From Methanomethylovorans sp041447285 (GTDB lineage: Archaea > Halobacteriota > Methanosarcinia > Methanosarcinales > Methanosarcinaceae), in assembly GCF_041447285.1 (NCBI RefSeq), contig NZ_JBGMEB010000019.1, positions 1 to 64,000 of the forward strand: DNA of 64,000 nt, written 5' to 3'. The notes under the pieces are model-generated. The model was not told the DNA's origin, did no database searches, and saw only the letters and a list, made by a program, of their open reading frames with translations. Positions 32,272-42,065 of this stretch are shown piece by piece. Positions within the stretch are counted from its first letter, which is position 1, and every line of letters begins with the position of its first letter. A program made the position numbers and the translations under genes.

Positions 32272-35200
32272 TCAGGTCCTTGATATGCCGATGTGCATTG
32301 ATATTCCTTCCACATCCCAGTCCTTGACAAGGTCACCATGCACTTCCACATCAAAGCCTATAATCTGCACATCTGCACGCACCTCACTGGCTATCATTTG
32401 TTCCAGATCGAGCACCAGGTCCACTACCCGTTCATCATCGATACAGATAATGGCCTTAATGTTCTCTTCCACAGCAAGGTCCATTTCCTTTCTCATATCC
32501 TGGACTCTGCGGATCACCTCTCTGGAATAGCCTTCTGCTTCAAGTTCCCTTGTAAGCTTAGCATCCACATATACGGTGCCTGCAGATGATAAAGCACTTG
32601 CAACCTGCTCTGGCAATGTTTGCTGGAAAAAGACCATATCACCAGTAATCATTACAACATTGCCGCCTGCAAGTTGTAATTCATAGCCTTCAGAGCAGTC
32701 CACTTTTTTCTTCAGTGCCAAGGCATCAACTTTGTTTAAGGCAGCTATGACCTTCCCAGCATCACCTTTAAAAACAGGCCCTATAGCACCAGGATTTGGT
32801 ATTGCACTGAGCCCGAGTTTGTCCCAGGACCCACCAATTTCTGTTAGTACAATGTCCTTGGAATTGGTTTGATCCATAAGCACCGCTTTCAGGTTCTTGA
32901 CAGCCAAGACAGCAGTTTCATCGTGTGGAGTGACGACAATCCTTCCCACAGGCCATCTCAGCTTACGCCCGACCTTTTGGCGAGCATTGGAAGCTGCCTC
33001 CACAATAGAGCGTGCAAGCTTCATATGCTGCTCAAGATCCACATCTACGAGGGATTCATCTGGCATAGGCCAGTCGTTCATGTGCACTGACTCAAGTGAG
33101 TCTGGATATACATTGCGTACCAGGTTCTGATACATTTCCTCTGCGAGATGAGGCATGAACGGAGCTATTACCTTTGTAGTGGTAGTGAAAACCTCATACA
33201 AAACCCTGTATACAGCTATCTTGTCAGGATCATCAGCCTCGACCCATGTCCTTGGCCTTATGAGCTGGATATACCAGCGGGAAAGGTCCTCAAGGATAAA
33301 GTCAGCGATTGTTCTGATGGCCTTCTGGAGCATACATGTCTCCATAGCTGAATCCACCGCTTTTATAACGGACTGCATCCGGGAAAGAATCCACCTGTCT
33401 TCACTGCGCATATGAGGCTTTACTGATTCAAGTGATATCTTTGACGGATCAAAGGCGTCAAGCGCCATATAGGGCAAGGGAAAACGATAGACATTCCAGA
33501 GGATGTTGACAGTCCTGTGCATATTGGCAATTTCATCATTACTGAACTTAAGGTCCTCCCACGGGGCACTGGATGCTAGCACATAAGCACGCAGGGTATC
33601 GGCACCGAACTTATCAATGACCTCGGAAGGCTGCACTACATTGCCCAGGCTCTTGGACATTTTCTTGCCTTCCACATCAAGAGTGAATCCGTGCATCAAC
33701 ACGCTCTTATAAGGTGCCTTGCCAAAGGCCACCATACTGGCACCTAACTGTGAATAGAACCATCCTCTGGTCTGGTCATGGCCCTCGGTGATGAAATCTG
33801 CTGGCCACCATTTTTCAAGTTCTTCCTTTTTCTGAGGGAAATTCAAAGTAGCCCATGAAGCAACTGCCGAGTCGAACCATACATCGAATACATCTTCCAC
33901 GCGGCGCATCTTTCCGCCACATTCACATGTCAGGGTCACAGAATCCACATAGGGCCTGTGCAGCTCTATTCCTTCCTTCAGGCCTGACTTTTCGAGAAGT
34001 TCTTCCTTGGTACCAACGACATCGATCCGTTCACATTCGGTACAGCGCCAGACGGGAATAGGTATGCCCCAGTAACGCTGCCTTGAGATACACCAGTCTC
34101 TGGCACCTTCTACCCAGTCCCTGAAACGGGCTGAACCTGCCCACTCGGGATACCAGGCAACTTTGTCTATTTCTGCGAGCATCTGTTCTTTTAATTCAGA
34201 GATCTTTAGGAACCACTGGCGAGTAGCAAGATAAATGATCGGTGTCTTACATCTCCAGCAGTGTCCATAGCGGTGAGAAATAGTACCTTCTGCAAGCAAA
34301 AGCCCTCTTGCCTTGAGGTTTTCCACAACAACCTTGTTAGCTTCTCTGATATGCATATCAGTATATTCACCGGCTTCTTCCGTGTACCTGCCATCTGATC
34401 CAACCGGACAGAAGATGGGAAGCCCGTGCTTTACGCCGACTTCAAAGTCATCCATACCATGTCCTGGGGCTATATGGACACAACCGGTGTTCTCTGCTGT
34501 TACAAAGTCTGCAAGATATATATTATGCTTAAAACGTGCCTGTTTTGGGATCTGGTCTGCAAGAGGATGCTCATATGCCAGTGTCGTAAGATCCTCGCCC
34601 AGCATTGTATCCAGTATCTCAAAGTCAGCATACCTGCCTTTCTTGAGCACATCTTTGACAAGTGCTGAAGCCATGATCAGGATCTCACTGTCACCGGCTG
34701 ATGTAACTGCTTTTACTCTGGAATACTCGAATGAAGGATGTACTGCCACTGCGATGTTGGAGGGTATGGTCCACGGAGTAGTGGTCCAGATTACGATAGA
34801 TGTATTAGGTTCGCCCTTTACCCTGAACTTCACATAGATGGAAGGATCGATGCGTTCCTCATATTCAACTTCAGAATCCGCTATTGCGGTTTCACAACGT
34901 GGACACCAGTTGACCACCCGTTTTCCTTCTTCCAGCAGGTTCTTTTGCTGTGCCTGCTTCAGCGTCCACCAGGCAGCTTCGATATACTCATCCCGCAGTG
35001 TCATATACGGGTCTTTCCAGTTAAGCCATACCCCAAGAGAATAGAACTGGCGGGTCATATCATCTTTTTGCAGTAAGGCGAATTCCTTACATTTTTCGAT
35101 GAAGTTGCCGACACCATACCTCTCAATATCCTTCTTGGAAGTAAAGCCAAGGACACCTTCCACTTTTACCTCTATAGGAAGACCATGCATGTCCCACCCT

Positions 35201-35448
35201 GCACGGTCAAGTATATGGCAATTGTTCATTGAACGGTATCTGAGTATGGAATCTTTGATGATCTTGTTCCATGCGGTACCTAGGTGTATATGGCCGGTAG
35301 TATATGGCGGACCGTCCACGAAAAAGAAACGCTTTGCACCCATTCTGCGTTGGCGTACCTTTGAGTACGCATCGATATCATCCCAGAAAAAGTGTATCTT
35401 GGATTCGATCTCACCTGCGTTGTATTGACCTGTGATCTCCTTTAGCAT
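32272..35448 (-). CDS. ileS: Isoleucyl-tRNA synthetase
   Basis: 1058 aa, full length for the archaeal/eukaryotic-type enzyme. HIGH-type motif GHIHLGTAW at about residues 52-60, editing domain with TTTPWTIPSNIAV, zinc-type Cys pairs (CWRCKTP; CTEC/CECGG), and KMSKS (GKKMSKSLGN). A C-terminal anticodon-binding domain with the WYIQLIRPR region is present. Attaches isoleucine to tRNA-Ile and edits valine. Start at 35448 gives the normal N-terminus. Confidence 0.97.
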   Translation of the reverse strand: MLKEITGQYNAGEIESKIHFFWDDIDAYSKVRQRRMGAKRFFFVDGPPYTTGHIHLGTAWNKIIKDSILRYRSMNNCHILDRAGWDMHGLPIEVKVEGVLGFTSKKDIERYGVGNFIEKCKEFALLQKDDMTRQFYSLGVWLNWKDPYMTLRDEYIEAAWWTLKQAQQKNLLEEGKRVVNWCPRCETAIADSEVEYEERIDPSIYVKFRVKGEPNTSIVIWTTTPWTIPSNIAVAVHPSFEYSRVKAVTSAGDSEILIMASALVKDVLKKGRYADFEILDTMLGEDLTTLAYEHPLADQIPKQARFKHNIYLADFVTAENTGCVHIAPGHGMDDFEVGVKHGLPIFCPVGSDGRYTEEAGEYTDMHIREANKVVVENLKARGLLLAEGTISHRYGHCWRCKTPIIYLATRQWFLKISELKEQMLAEIDKVAWYPEWAGSARFRDWVEGARDWCISRQRYWGIPIPVWRCTECERIDVVGTKEELLEKSGLKEGIELHRPYVDSVTLTCECGGKMRRVEDVFDVWFDSAVASWATLNFPQKKEELEKWWPADFITEGHDQTRGWFYSQLGASMVAFGKAPYKSVLMHGFTLDVEGKKMSKSLGNVVQPSEVIDKFGADTLRAYVLASSAPWEDLKFSNDEIANMHRTVNILWNVYRFPLPYMALDAFDPSKISLESVKPHMRSEDRWILSRMQSVIKAVDSAMETCMLQKAIRTIADFILEDLSRWYIQLIRPRTWVEADDPDKIAVYRVLYEVFTTTTKVIAPFMPHLAEEMYQNLVRNVYPDSLESVHMNDWPMPDESLVDVDLEQHMKLARSIVEAASNARQKVGRKLRWPVGRIVVTPHDETAVLAVKNLKAVLMDQTNSKDIVLTEIGGSWDKLGLSAIPNPGAIGPVFKGDAGKVIAALNKVDALALKKKVDCSEGYELQLAGGNVVMITGDMVFFQQTLPEQVASALSSAGTVYVDAKLTRELEAEGYSREVIRRVQDMRKEMDLAVEENIKAIICIDDERVVDLVLDLEQMIASEVRADVQIIGFDVEVHGDLVKDWDVEGISMHIGISRT

Positions 35449-35569
35449 AGGAAGTCTCCATAAGCATGATTATTAGATATTCACCTATTGCGGTATCCAA
35501 TTTAAATGCTTTGTTCTGCCTTTTGCGTAAAAAAAGATAGTTTAACACAGGATTTCAATTATAGAAACA

Positions 35570-36886
35570 TCATTGGAACGGAAGGACTACATGAAAGACT
35601 GAACCTTTATCTTCTTCACTTTCTACCCACATGATACCCTTATGCGCTGTGACCACTTGTTTACAGATATACAGGCCAGCACCGGTGCCTCCATATTTAC
35701 GTGTCTCTGAACCATCGATCTGGAAAAAAAGTTCACATAACTGTCCAAGGTGCTTTGCTGGAATACCTACACCTGTATCCGCAATTGCTACATGCAATTT
35801 TCCATTATCTTCAAAAGCCTTGATACTGATAGCTCCAGGAGAAGGTGTGAACTTAAGTCCATTATCGATCAACCGGGAAAAAACACCTGTAATTTTTACC
35901 TCATCAACATATACATCCGGAAGATCTGATTGTATATCGATAATTATCTCAATGCCTTGCTTTTTTGTATGCGATACAGCCAATTCAATAGCTCTGTTAA
36001 GTAGATCGTTTATGGTAAAAAAACTAAATTTGTATTTAAGGTCACCTTCGTGAACCGAACTAATGTATAACAAGGAATTAATTAAGTGTTCAAGTTTGGA
36101 AGAATTGTGCAGGATGGTGACCACAGCCTTTTCCTGTTGAGCATTGAGGTCTCCCAGTACATGATCATGCAATAATTCCGTGTATCCCTTAATAGAGATC
36201 AAAGGAGTTTTGAGTTCATGACTGATATTGGAAAGAAACTCACTCTTCATTTGTTCAAGGGAACTTAGTTGCCCTTTGCAGTATGAAAGTTCATTTTCAG
36301 ATTCTTTAAAACGTGCATCTGCAGCCTGACGTTCAAGTGCCAGACCCATAATATCAGCTGCCACGCGCATGAACGAAATATCGCTGATCTCCCATGAATG
36401 CAATCCCGTAGCATTCTCTATGCTTATAAATCCAATTAATTCATTTTTAATGAATATCGGAGAAGAAAGTATAGATCTTATTCCACATGATTCAAAAGCT
36501 TCCCTTTCTGCAGAAGCTTCGGGAGGAAGGATCGAAATATCATTTATTCTGATGATTTTCTCTTTCATGAGTTGTTCCATCCACCATGGAAAACTCGACA
36601 AAGGAACGCACTGAAACAGTTTTTGTTCTGATTTTACTTTTTCCCGGCACCATTCATGAGTATTTAAAATGGAAGTACCTTGTTCAATGAACTGAAAAAC
36701 AGAAGTCCTGCTCGCCTCACAAAGTTTACCGATAATTGCAAGGCATTGTTCGATAGCTTCATCTGTGTTCTCACAAGTTGCAAAATTAGAGGAAATTGAG
36801 AACAATGCTTCCCGGATACGCATTTTTACTGAGATATTGTCTTCCACAGTAGATGAATTTGAAAATAAGATTTGCCCCTCAACCAA
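35570..36886 (-). CDS. GAF-domain sensor histidine kinase
   Basis: 438 aa from a TTG at 36886 or 417 aa from ATG at 36823. GAF domain about residues 25-185, short coiled linker, HisKA with the phosphorylated His in FLSNISHELKTPLISIKGY (about residue 224), and HATPase with DNGLKF (N box), IADTGVGIP (G1) and GGTGAGLY (G2). No transmembrane helix, so it senses in the cytoplasm. No partner response regulator lies next to it. Confidence 0.9.
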   Translation of the reverse strand: MVEGQILFSNSSTVEDNISVKMRIREALFSISSNFATCENTDEAIEQCLAIIGKLCEASRTSVFQFIEQGTSILNTHEWCREKVKSEQKLFQCVPLSSFPWWMEQLMKEKIIRINDISILPPEASAEREAFESCGIRSILSSPIFIKNELIGFISIENATGLHSWEISDISFMRVAADIMGLALERQAADARFKESENELSYCKGQLSSLEQMKSEFLSNISHELKTPLISIKGYTELLHDHVLGDLNAQQEKAVVTILHNSSKLEHLINSLLYISSVHEGDLKYKFSFFTINDLLNRAIELAVSHTKKQGIEIIIDIQSDLPDVYVDEVKITGVFSRLIDNGLKFTPSPGAISIKAFEDNGKLHVAIADTGVGIPAKHLGQLCELFFQIDGSETRKYGGTGAGLYICKQVVTAHKGIMWVESEEDKGSVFHVVLPFQ

Positions 36887-36995
36887 TTAAGTCCCTCTTC
36901 CAAGAAAAATATACATTTAGATATACATCATTAATTTGAGAGGTCAATCCACATTATAGAATATAAGGGTATTCTCTTATTTTATTGAGAAAGTA

Positions 36996-37361
36996 TTATT
37001 CTACGATCTCCTGAACCGAAACCATCTCAAGCAAAAGTTCATTGAACAGCAATTTCTCCAGGGTCCTTGCCACGTAGATACGATGCTGATGCTTCTGGAT
37101 ATCTTCATTCATCCGCAACTGAGAATCAACCTGCACCCGGAGTAAGGCAAAATGAAAAAGGTTCTCATCCCTAAGCTGCATGGAATAAAAAGTCTCAAGG
37201 AAATAAGGCAATAAATAAGGATTGTCAATCACGCTGCAAAGAAGAAGCAACTCCTCTGATATTGAATCAAGGTCCTTGAGTACAGAGTGACCTGTTATGA
37301 TCTTCAGAGTATCTACAGAATATTCTTTTTCTGCAATGAGTACTTTTCCTGCGATGGTCAT
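36996..37361 (-). CDS. Hypothetical protein after cobY
   Basis: 121 aa, helical with long Leu-rich stretches (SISEELLLLCSVIDNPYLLPYFLE; TLEKLLFNELLLEMVSVQEI). No domain recognised and no membrane segment. It is 33 bp after cobY in the same direction, so it may be the last gene of the cobamide operon. Confidence 0.55.
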   Translation of the reverse strand: MTIAGKVLIAEKEYSVDTLKIITGHSVLKDLDSISEELLLLCSVIDNPYLLPYFLETFYSMQLRDENLFHFALLRVQVDSQLRMNEDIQKHQHRIYVARTLEKLLFNELLLEMVSVQEIVE

Positions 37362-37394
37362 TACACACCTCTTTGATCTAATCCATTATACAGA

Positions 37395-38018
37395 TCACGC
37401 CTGAGAAAGCAATCTTTTTTCTATTATCTCTTTGCACCTTTGCAGATCTTCTACACGATTTATGTTCAATGCGAAAGCACTTTCCTGACTCACCAGACTT
37501 TCATATTCCTGTTCCTGTTCAATATTACTGCCATCTATGATATTAACACCGCAAGGCACTATTAGTTCTCCGGCCCAATTAAAGACAGTATCTGGTCTTA
37601 CACATAGTCCTTTACAGACAGAGAGAGGAGAGAATACGGACATTGCAGGCTTCCCACATTTTTTGTATTCTTCGATAACGTAATCGATATGCTTTCCCTT
37701 AAGGAGTGGCAGATCAGCCATGATGATCAGGACTGGAGAATGTATACCTGCCTCTTTTACGGCATATATCATATCACCTACGTAATTACCTCCTCCTGTC
37801 ATAATGGTCCTTACATCTCCATTGTATTTTTTCAGAAGGAAGCTTTGTGTAAGAGGGGTAGCAGGAGAGACGGCAACAAACACCTTGTCTATTCCGGAAG
37901 CCTCATACAAAGCATCTATGACATAAGTGATCAAAGGCTTATCAAGCAAAGTCACACATGGCTTCTCGCCCATCCCCAGCCTGCTTCCCAACCCACCGGC
38001 CATAATTATAGCATCCAT
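37395..38018 (-). CDS. cobY: Adenosylcobinamide-phosphate guanylyltransferase
   Basis: 207 aa. Starts MDAIIMAGGLGSRLGMGEKP, the G-rich nucleotide-binding loop of NTP transferases, then VLIIMADLPLLKGKHIDYVI. The length and cobamide-operon place indicate CobY, the archaeal nonorthologous replacement of CobU, which transfers GMP to adenosylcobinamide phosphate. It overlaps cobS by 13 bp. Confidence 0.9.
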   Translation of the reverse strand: MDAIIMAGGLGSRLGMGEKPCVTLLDKPLITYVIDALYEASGIDKVFVAVSPATPLTQSFLLKKYNGDVRTIMTGGGNYVGDMIYAVKEAGIHSPVLIIMADLPLLKGKHIDYVIEEYKKCGKPAMSVFSPLSVCKGLCVRPDTVFNWAGELIVPCGVNIIDGSNIEQEQEYESLVSQESAFALNINRVEDLQRCKEIIEKRLLSQA

Positions 38019-38836
38019 GGAATACCTCCGTTATGATAGCTCAATACCAATACGATGATTATAAGGGCAATAGTTCTTCCCACCTCATTGGAAGTGCCGA
38101 TCACGTCCCCATTCATGCCGCCAAAGTGCCTGTTACTTATGTTCAATATAATAAAAGCTGAAACAATAGCAGCTATAAGAGCAACAAGTCCTCCATACCA
38201 AAGCCCGAAAGGTACCAAGGCAAGAGAACAAATTATAACTGAGCCTAATAATCCAACAAAGTACTTTGGAATAGTCGTATTCTGTACAAGGATAGATCCC
38301 AAACCTTCATGAATAGACTTGCCGAAAGCTGCTATTGTGAGCATGCACTGCATTGCAGATACTTCTGCGATCAGCATGGCGGACAATAGAACAGTAGCAG
38401 CTGTCTTTATGCTACTATCAGCAAATATAAGAGCTTCAGATTGAAGAGATACTATTGCTGAATAGAATGCAATGATACCCATTGTACAAAATCCTACGCC
38501 TCCTATACCAAGCGCAACATCCTTAAGAGCCCGGATCTTCTTTTCCACAGACCCGTGAGCAGTTAAACCATCACCAAAATCTGCAAGGCCATCAATATGG
38601 TTTAGGCCTGTAAGATAGTATACAAAAACAACTATCAGTACAGCGCTTATCTGCTGTGGTAATGCCATCATGGCTAAGAAAGAAAATGCTCCCATAAGTA
38701 ATCCCAAAACAGCACCTACAAGGATATGCAAATACGTTCTCTTGAAGAACTCATCCAGACCTTCCATTGTCAGGCCTACAGGGATAGTAGAGAGAAAACC
38801 AAAACTGGAACGTACTGCCAGAAGGAAATTATTCAT
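38006..38836 (-). CDS. cobS: Cobalamin 5'-phosphate synthase
   Basis: 276 aa, multi-spanning. The N-terminal FGFLSTIPVG and the conserved NHIDGLADFGDGLTAHGS carry the D-x-x-D-G acidic motif used by CobS-type prenyl-like transferases, with about six further hydrophobic helices. It joins adenosylcobinamide-GDP to alpha-ribazole phosphate at the membrane. It overlaps cobZ by ATGA and cobY by 13 bp. Confidence 0.93.
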   Translation of the reverse strand: MNNFLLAVRSSFGFLSTIPVGLTMEGLDEFFKRTYLHILVGAVLGLLMGAFSFLAMMALPQQISAVLIVVFVYYLTGLNHIDGLADFGDGLTAHGSVEKKIRALKDVALGIGGVGFCTMGIIAFYSAIVSLQSEALIFADSSIKTAATVLLSAMLIAEVSAMQCMLTIAAFGKSIHEGLGSILVQNTTIPKYFVGLLGSVIICSLALVPFGLWYGGLVALIAAIVSAFIILNISNRHFGGMNGDVIGTSNEVGRTIALIIIVLVLSYHNGGIPWML

Positions 38837-39441
38837 CCTGCGATCACACCACTGTTCTCATTATTCTTGTTCTTCTTCTCATCTGTTTTTTCTTTTTTGA
38901 GGCCAGATTCAGCCATGCTCCGAGTATACATACTCGCAGAGACACCACCAATAAGGCCTCCAATGACATCATCCATAAAAGGACCAAGCTTTGAAAGAAT
39001 GCCCGGTTTTTGTTTATCGAAACGCACAAACTCAAAAGTACCCTTATCACCACTGATATATCTGGAAATGCTCATTCCAAGGACTTCATCAGCTATTATG
39101 AATGTCAGGTCCCTTTCATAGGATTTTCTGCTTATGTTTGGAAGATGACCATTGCGTCCTTCTTTTTCAAGTAACATGCCAGCATATATCAGAAGGCACA
39201 AATTTGGATCAGACAAAGCCAGGTTAAGTTCTCCCAGAAACACTTCTTCTGCTTTTTCTCTTGTCTCTATTCCCGGATGAGGAACATAAAGCTCCAGTGC
39301 CGTATCAATCAGCATTTGCACAGTGATTCCCTCTTCCTCTAATAGATCCCTTATATCTAGAAGAACATCACCTTCCAGTTCCTTTGACTGGTCCTTTTTC
39401 ATATCGTTGCTTTTGATATCTGATAATTTCATATTCATCAC
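38833..39441 (-). CDS. cobZ: Alpha-ribazole-5'-phosphate phosphatase CobZ
   Basis: 202 aa (start ATG at 39441, alternatives within 10 bp). The domain is of the PgpA type (LEEEGITVQMLIDTALELYV; ADEVLGMSISRYISG; LGPFMDDVIGGLIGG). The Methanosarcina mazei homologue in the same cob cluster is an alpha-ribazole-phosphate phosphatase that replaces CobC. Here the gene lies between cbiB and cobS, which fits that role. The C-terminal end is a Lys/Glu/Asn-rich tail. Confidence 0.85.
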   Translation of the reverse strand: MMNMKLSDIKSNDMKKDQSKELEGDVLLDIRDLLEEEGITVQMLIDTALELYVPHPGIETREKAEEVFLGELNLALSDPNLCLLIYAGMLLEKEGRNGHLPNISRKSYERDLTFIIADEVLGMSISRYISGDKGTFEFVRFDKQKPGILSKLGPFMDDVIGGLIGGVSASMYTRSMAESGLKKEKTDEKKNKNNENSGVIAG

Positions 39442-39453
39442 TTTGGTCAGACC

Positions 39454-40449
39454 TTAATAAAATGCATAGAAACGATTCATAAGAATGTAAATCATGGAAG
39501 CGCACATAAGTACAGAGATTGCAGAAGACATCAATATCAAACTGCGTGCCAGCTTAATGTGGGAGAACTGAGGATAAGGATTCCTGGAAGCCAGCAAATA
39601 AACCTTAGGTTTCTCCAGACGAATGCCCATAGCCCCCGCAAAAGCAGCCATGGGATATCCGGAATTCGGAGATGGAGTCTTGGTTCCATCCTCGATTGCA
39701 ATTTTGACTGCACTTACAGGATCAAGAGACCTTGAAAATGCCGGTATCAGACGCAAGAGAGTAGCAGCTATGAATATAGGTATCAGTGACAATCTGGCAG
39801 GTATCCAGTTCAACACGTCATCGAACCTTGCAGAGAACCAGCCAAGATGCAGATATTGAGGATCTTTGTAGCCCACCATGGAGTCAAGAGTGCTTGTTGC
39901 TTTGAATATATAGGCAGCGATTATCCCAAATGGCCCAAATATTACAAAATAGAACAAAGGTGAAAGGATGCCATCTACAAAGTTCTCCGATGATGTCTCT
40001 ATCACGGCTGATGACACTTGCTCCTGCGTTAGTTTAGAAGTATTCCTGCTCACATACATGGAAAGTTTCTTCCTTGCCCCATCCAGATCACCTTTTGCAA
40101 GTTCTCCATATACTTCTTTTCCTGCATCCATGAGGCAGCGTATGGCAAAAGTGATCTTGAGAAACCAAGCCGCTATAAGGTACCTGATAATTGCAGGTAT
40201 ACTTTCAGTATCAAGTATAACAGTGGCAACTAGGCCAATAAGAGCGGCAAAAAGAATGCAGCACAATGCCATAAAGATACCATAGATCCTTCTGTTTTTG
40301 GAAGGCGCCTTGCGCTTGAAAAAGGAGATGAGATTTCCTATCCATACAACAGGATGTATGGCAAAGGGAGGCTCTCCTATTATTAGATCAATGATAAAGG
40401 CCAGGAACAATACAGCAATCAGATCAAATGCACTTATTGTGAAGAACAT
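39454..40449 (-). CDS. cbiB: Adenosylcobinamide-phosphate synthase CbiB
   Basis: About 331 aa from the ATG at 40449, since the longer frame to 40503 runs deep into cobD. Motifs LIIGEPPFAIHPVVWIG and RNTSKLTQEQVSSAVIETSSENF with DGILSPLFYF and YKDPQYLHLG are family hallmarks. Multi-spanning membrane enzyme that attaches aminopropanol phosphate to adenosylcobyric acid. It overlaps cobD by 16 bp. Confidence 0.93.
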   Translation of the reverse strand: MFFTISAFDLIAVLFLAFIIDLIIGEPPFAIHPVVWIGNLISFFKRKAPSKNRRIYGIFMALCCILFAALIGLVATVILDTESIPAIIRYLIAAWFLKITFAIRCLMDAGKEVYGELAKGDLDGARKKLSMYVSRNTSKLTQEQVSSAVIETSSENFVDGILSPLFYFVIFGPFGIIAAYIFKATSTLDSMVGYKDPQYLHLGWFSARFDDVLNWIPARLSLIPIFIAATLLRLIPAFSRSLDPVSAVKIAIEDGTKTPSPNSGYPMAAFAGAMGIRLEKPKVYLLASRNPYPQFSHIKLARSLILMSSAISVLMCASMIYILMNRFYAFY

Positions 40450-41939
40450 AATCGTGGCTCCATAACCTGCTCCCATACCTTCTTGATCGCTTGCTGAGTG
40501 CAACCCTCAGCGGTGAGCACAGAGAGCATTTTTTTAACCACTGCAGGTTCATGTACTACTATGCATTCAAGGCAGCTCCAGACCTCATTCCCACTTGAAC
40601 CGGTTATCCATTTACCTTCCGTACGCTCATCCTGACACGGATAAAATGGACAGAAACAAAAAGTGCAATCCTGACCTTCATAATGACATGGATAGTAATT
40701 GCATTCTTTATTGCTTCCCAGAGATCCTTTATCCCGGGCCTTCTCCAGGTTACGCTCCAGATAAAGAATTGCCTGTTCTCTGCCCCATTCCTGAATTACC
40801 TGCCTTATGCAATCCACTATACGCTCATTTTCCTCCCTGGTACGTACAGCTATGCGGATGTGGTGCTTTCCAAGATCCTGGAAAGAACTGCAATCCCTTA
40901 TAAGAACACCATGTGCCGCCATTCTTTCAGTTAATTCCACAGAATCCATGGACAGATCGCTGATGTCTACATAAATATAATTAACAGTGCTCTCAAGGGG
41001 TCTGAACCCACGGCGTTCCAGTTTTTCCATGAGGAATTCCCGTTCCCTGGAGATCATATCCCTCGATTCCACAAGATATCGACTGTAACAGCCACCTTCC
41101 ATATTCATAAGAACAGTACTCACTTCTTCTGCTACACATCCCAGGTTCCACGAAAGCCTTGCATTATTGAGCAACGTTGCAATTCTCACGGAAGCAACTC
41201 CAAAACCCATTCTAATGCCAGGGATAGCAAAAGCCTTGGTAAGGGAACGCTGTATGAACAGATGGTCATTGGACTGCACAAGATCCACAATAGTCTGCGA
41301 AGGATCTGCCAGTTCTATAAAGGCTTCATCAACAAAAAGGATCACATCATTTTCCCTGCATTTGTCGATGAGCTTCTCAAGTTCTTTCCTGGTGAACATT
41401 TTACCGGTGGGGTTATTTGGATTACAAACAAAAAGAAGCCTGGCATCTTGTAAGATTTCATCCGGCACATCAGGCAGCATATCCTGTTTTATATATCGGA
41501 TCTCAGCTCCGAATATACTGCACTGCTGTTCATATTCGCTGAATGTGGGCGATGGAATAAGTACTATATCACCCTTTTCTATGACTGTTTCTGCAACCAG
41601 CCGGATGATTTCCGATGAACCATTACCAGGTATTATATTTTCAGCAGTCATGCCTTTTCCTATAAAACCTGCGGCTGCTTTTCTGAATTCTACGTAACGA
41701 TTATCGGGATATTGACCCATTCTCTTAAGGGCAGAATGCAAAATATTATCCATATCAAGCCCGGTGTAGGGATGGTCAAAGGGAGTGCCGTAAGGATTAA
41801 GACTGGCACTTGCATCCAACATTTGGGATTCCGGTATGCCGTATTGCTGGGATGATTTTCTCACCAGGCCTCCGTGTTTGCATGGCTGTACCTTTAACAG
41901 ATGTTCTCTGACCGGGATAAATTTTGTTTGTCTTGACAC
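40434..41939 (-). CDS. cobD: L-threonine-O-3-phosphate decarboxylase CobD, Cys-rich C-terminus
   Basis: 501 aa, longer than bacterial CobD (about 360). Aminotransferase fold I: PGNGSSEIIR, NPNNPTGKM, VDEAFIELADPSQT, the Schiff-base lysine in RSLTKAFAIPG, and the substrate arginine in HIRIAVRTREE. The C-terminal 110 residues carry a Cys-rich segment (CNYYPCHYEG; CTFCFCPFYPC; WSCLEC). In Methanosarcina mazei a protein of this architecture (MM2060) was reported to have both threonine kinase and decarboxylase activity. First gene of the cob operon; overlaps cbiB. Confidence 0.92.
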   Translation of the reverse strand: MSRQTKFIPVREHLLKVQPCKHGGLVRKSSQQYGIPESQMLDASASLNPYGTPFDHPYTGLDMDNILHSALKRMGQYPDNRYVEFRKAAAGFIGKGMTAENIIPGNGSSEIIRLVAETVIEKGDIVLIPSPTFSEYEQQCSIFGAEIRYIKQDMLPDVPDEILQDARLLFVCNPNNPTGKMFTRKELEKLIDKCRENDVILFVDEAFIELADPSQTIVDLVQSNDHLFIQRSLTKAFAIPGIRMGFGVASVRIATLLNNARLSWNLGCVAEEVSTVLMNMEGGCYSRYLVESRDMISREREFLMEKLERRGFRPLESTVNYIYVDISDLSMDSVELTERMAAHGVLIRDCSSFQDLGKHHIRIAVRTREENERIVDCIRQVIQEWGREQAILYLERNLEKARDKGSLGSNKECNYYPCHYEGQDCTFCFCPFYPCQDERTEGKWITGSSGNEVWSCLECIVVHEPAVVKKMLSVLTAEGCTQQAIKKVWEQVMEPRLCSSQ

Positions 41940-42065
41940 AGTTATCGCCTTTTTTTTAGATAACAGGACCTATATTAAGTTATTTAATTAAGTTGAATGC
42001 AATTAAATTAAACTTGTTTAAAGCTTAAGATGCCAAGTGAATATATGCTATATAGATAATATAAA

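Noticed and set aside
34313..34837. 174-aa frame antisense to ileS
   Set aside because: Shadow of a fully conserved tRNA synthetase.
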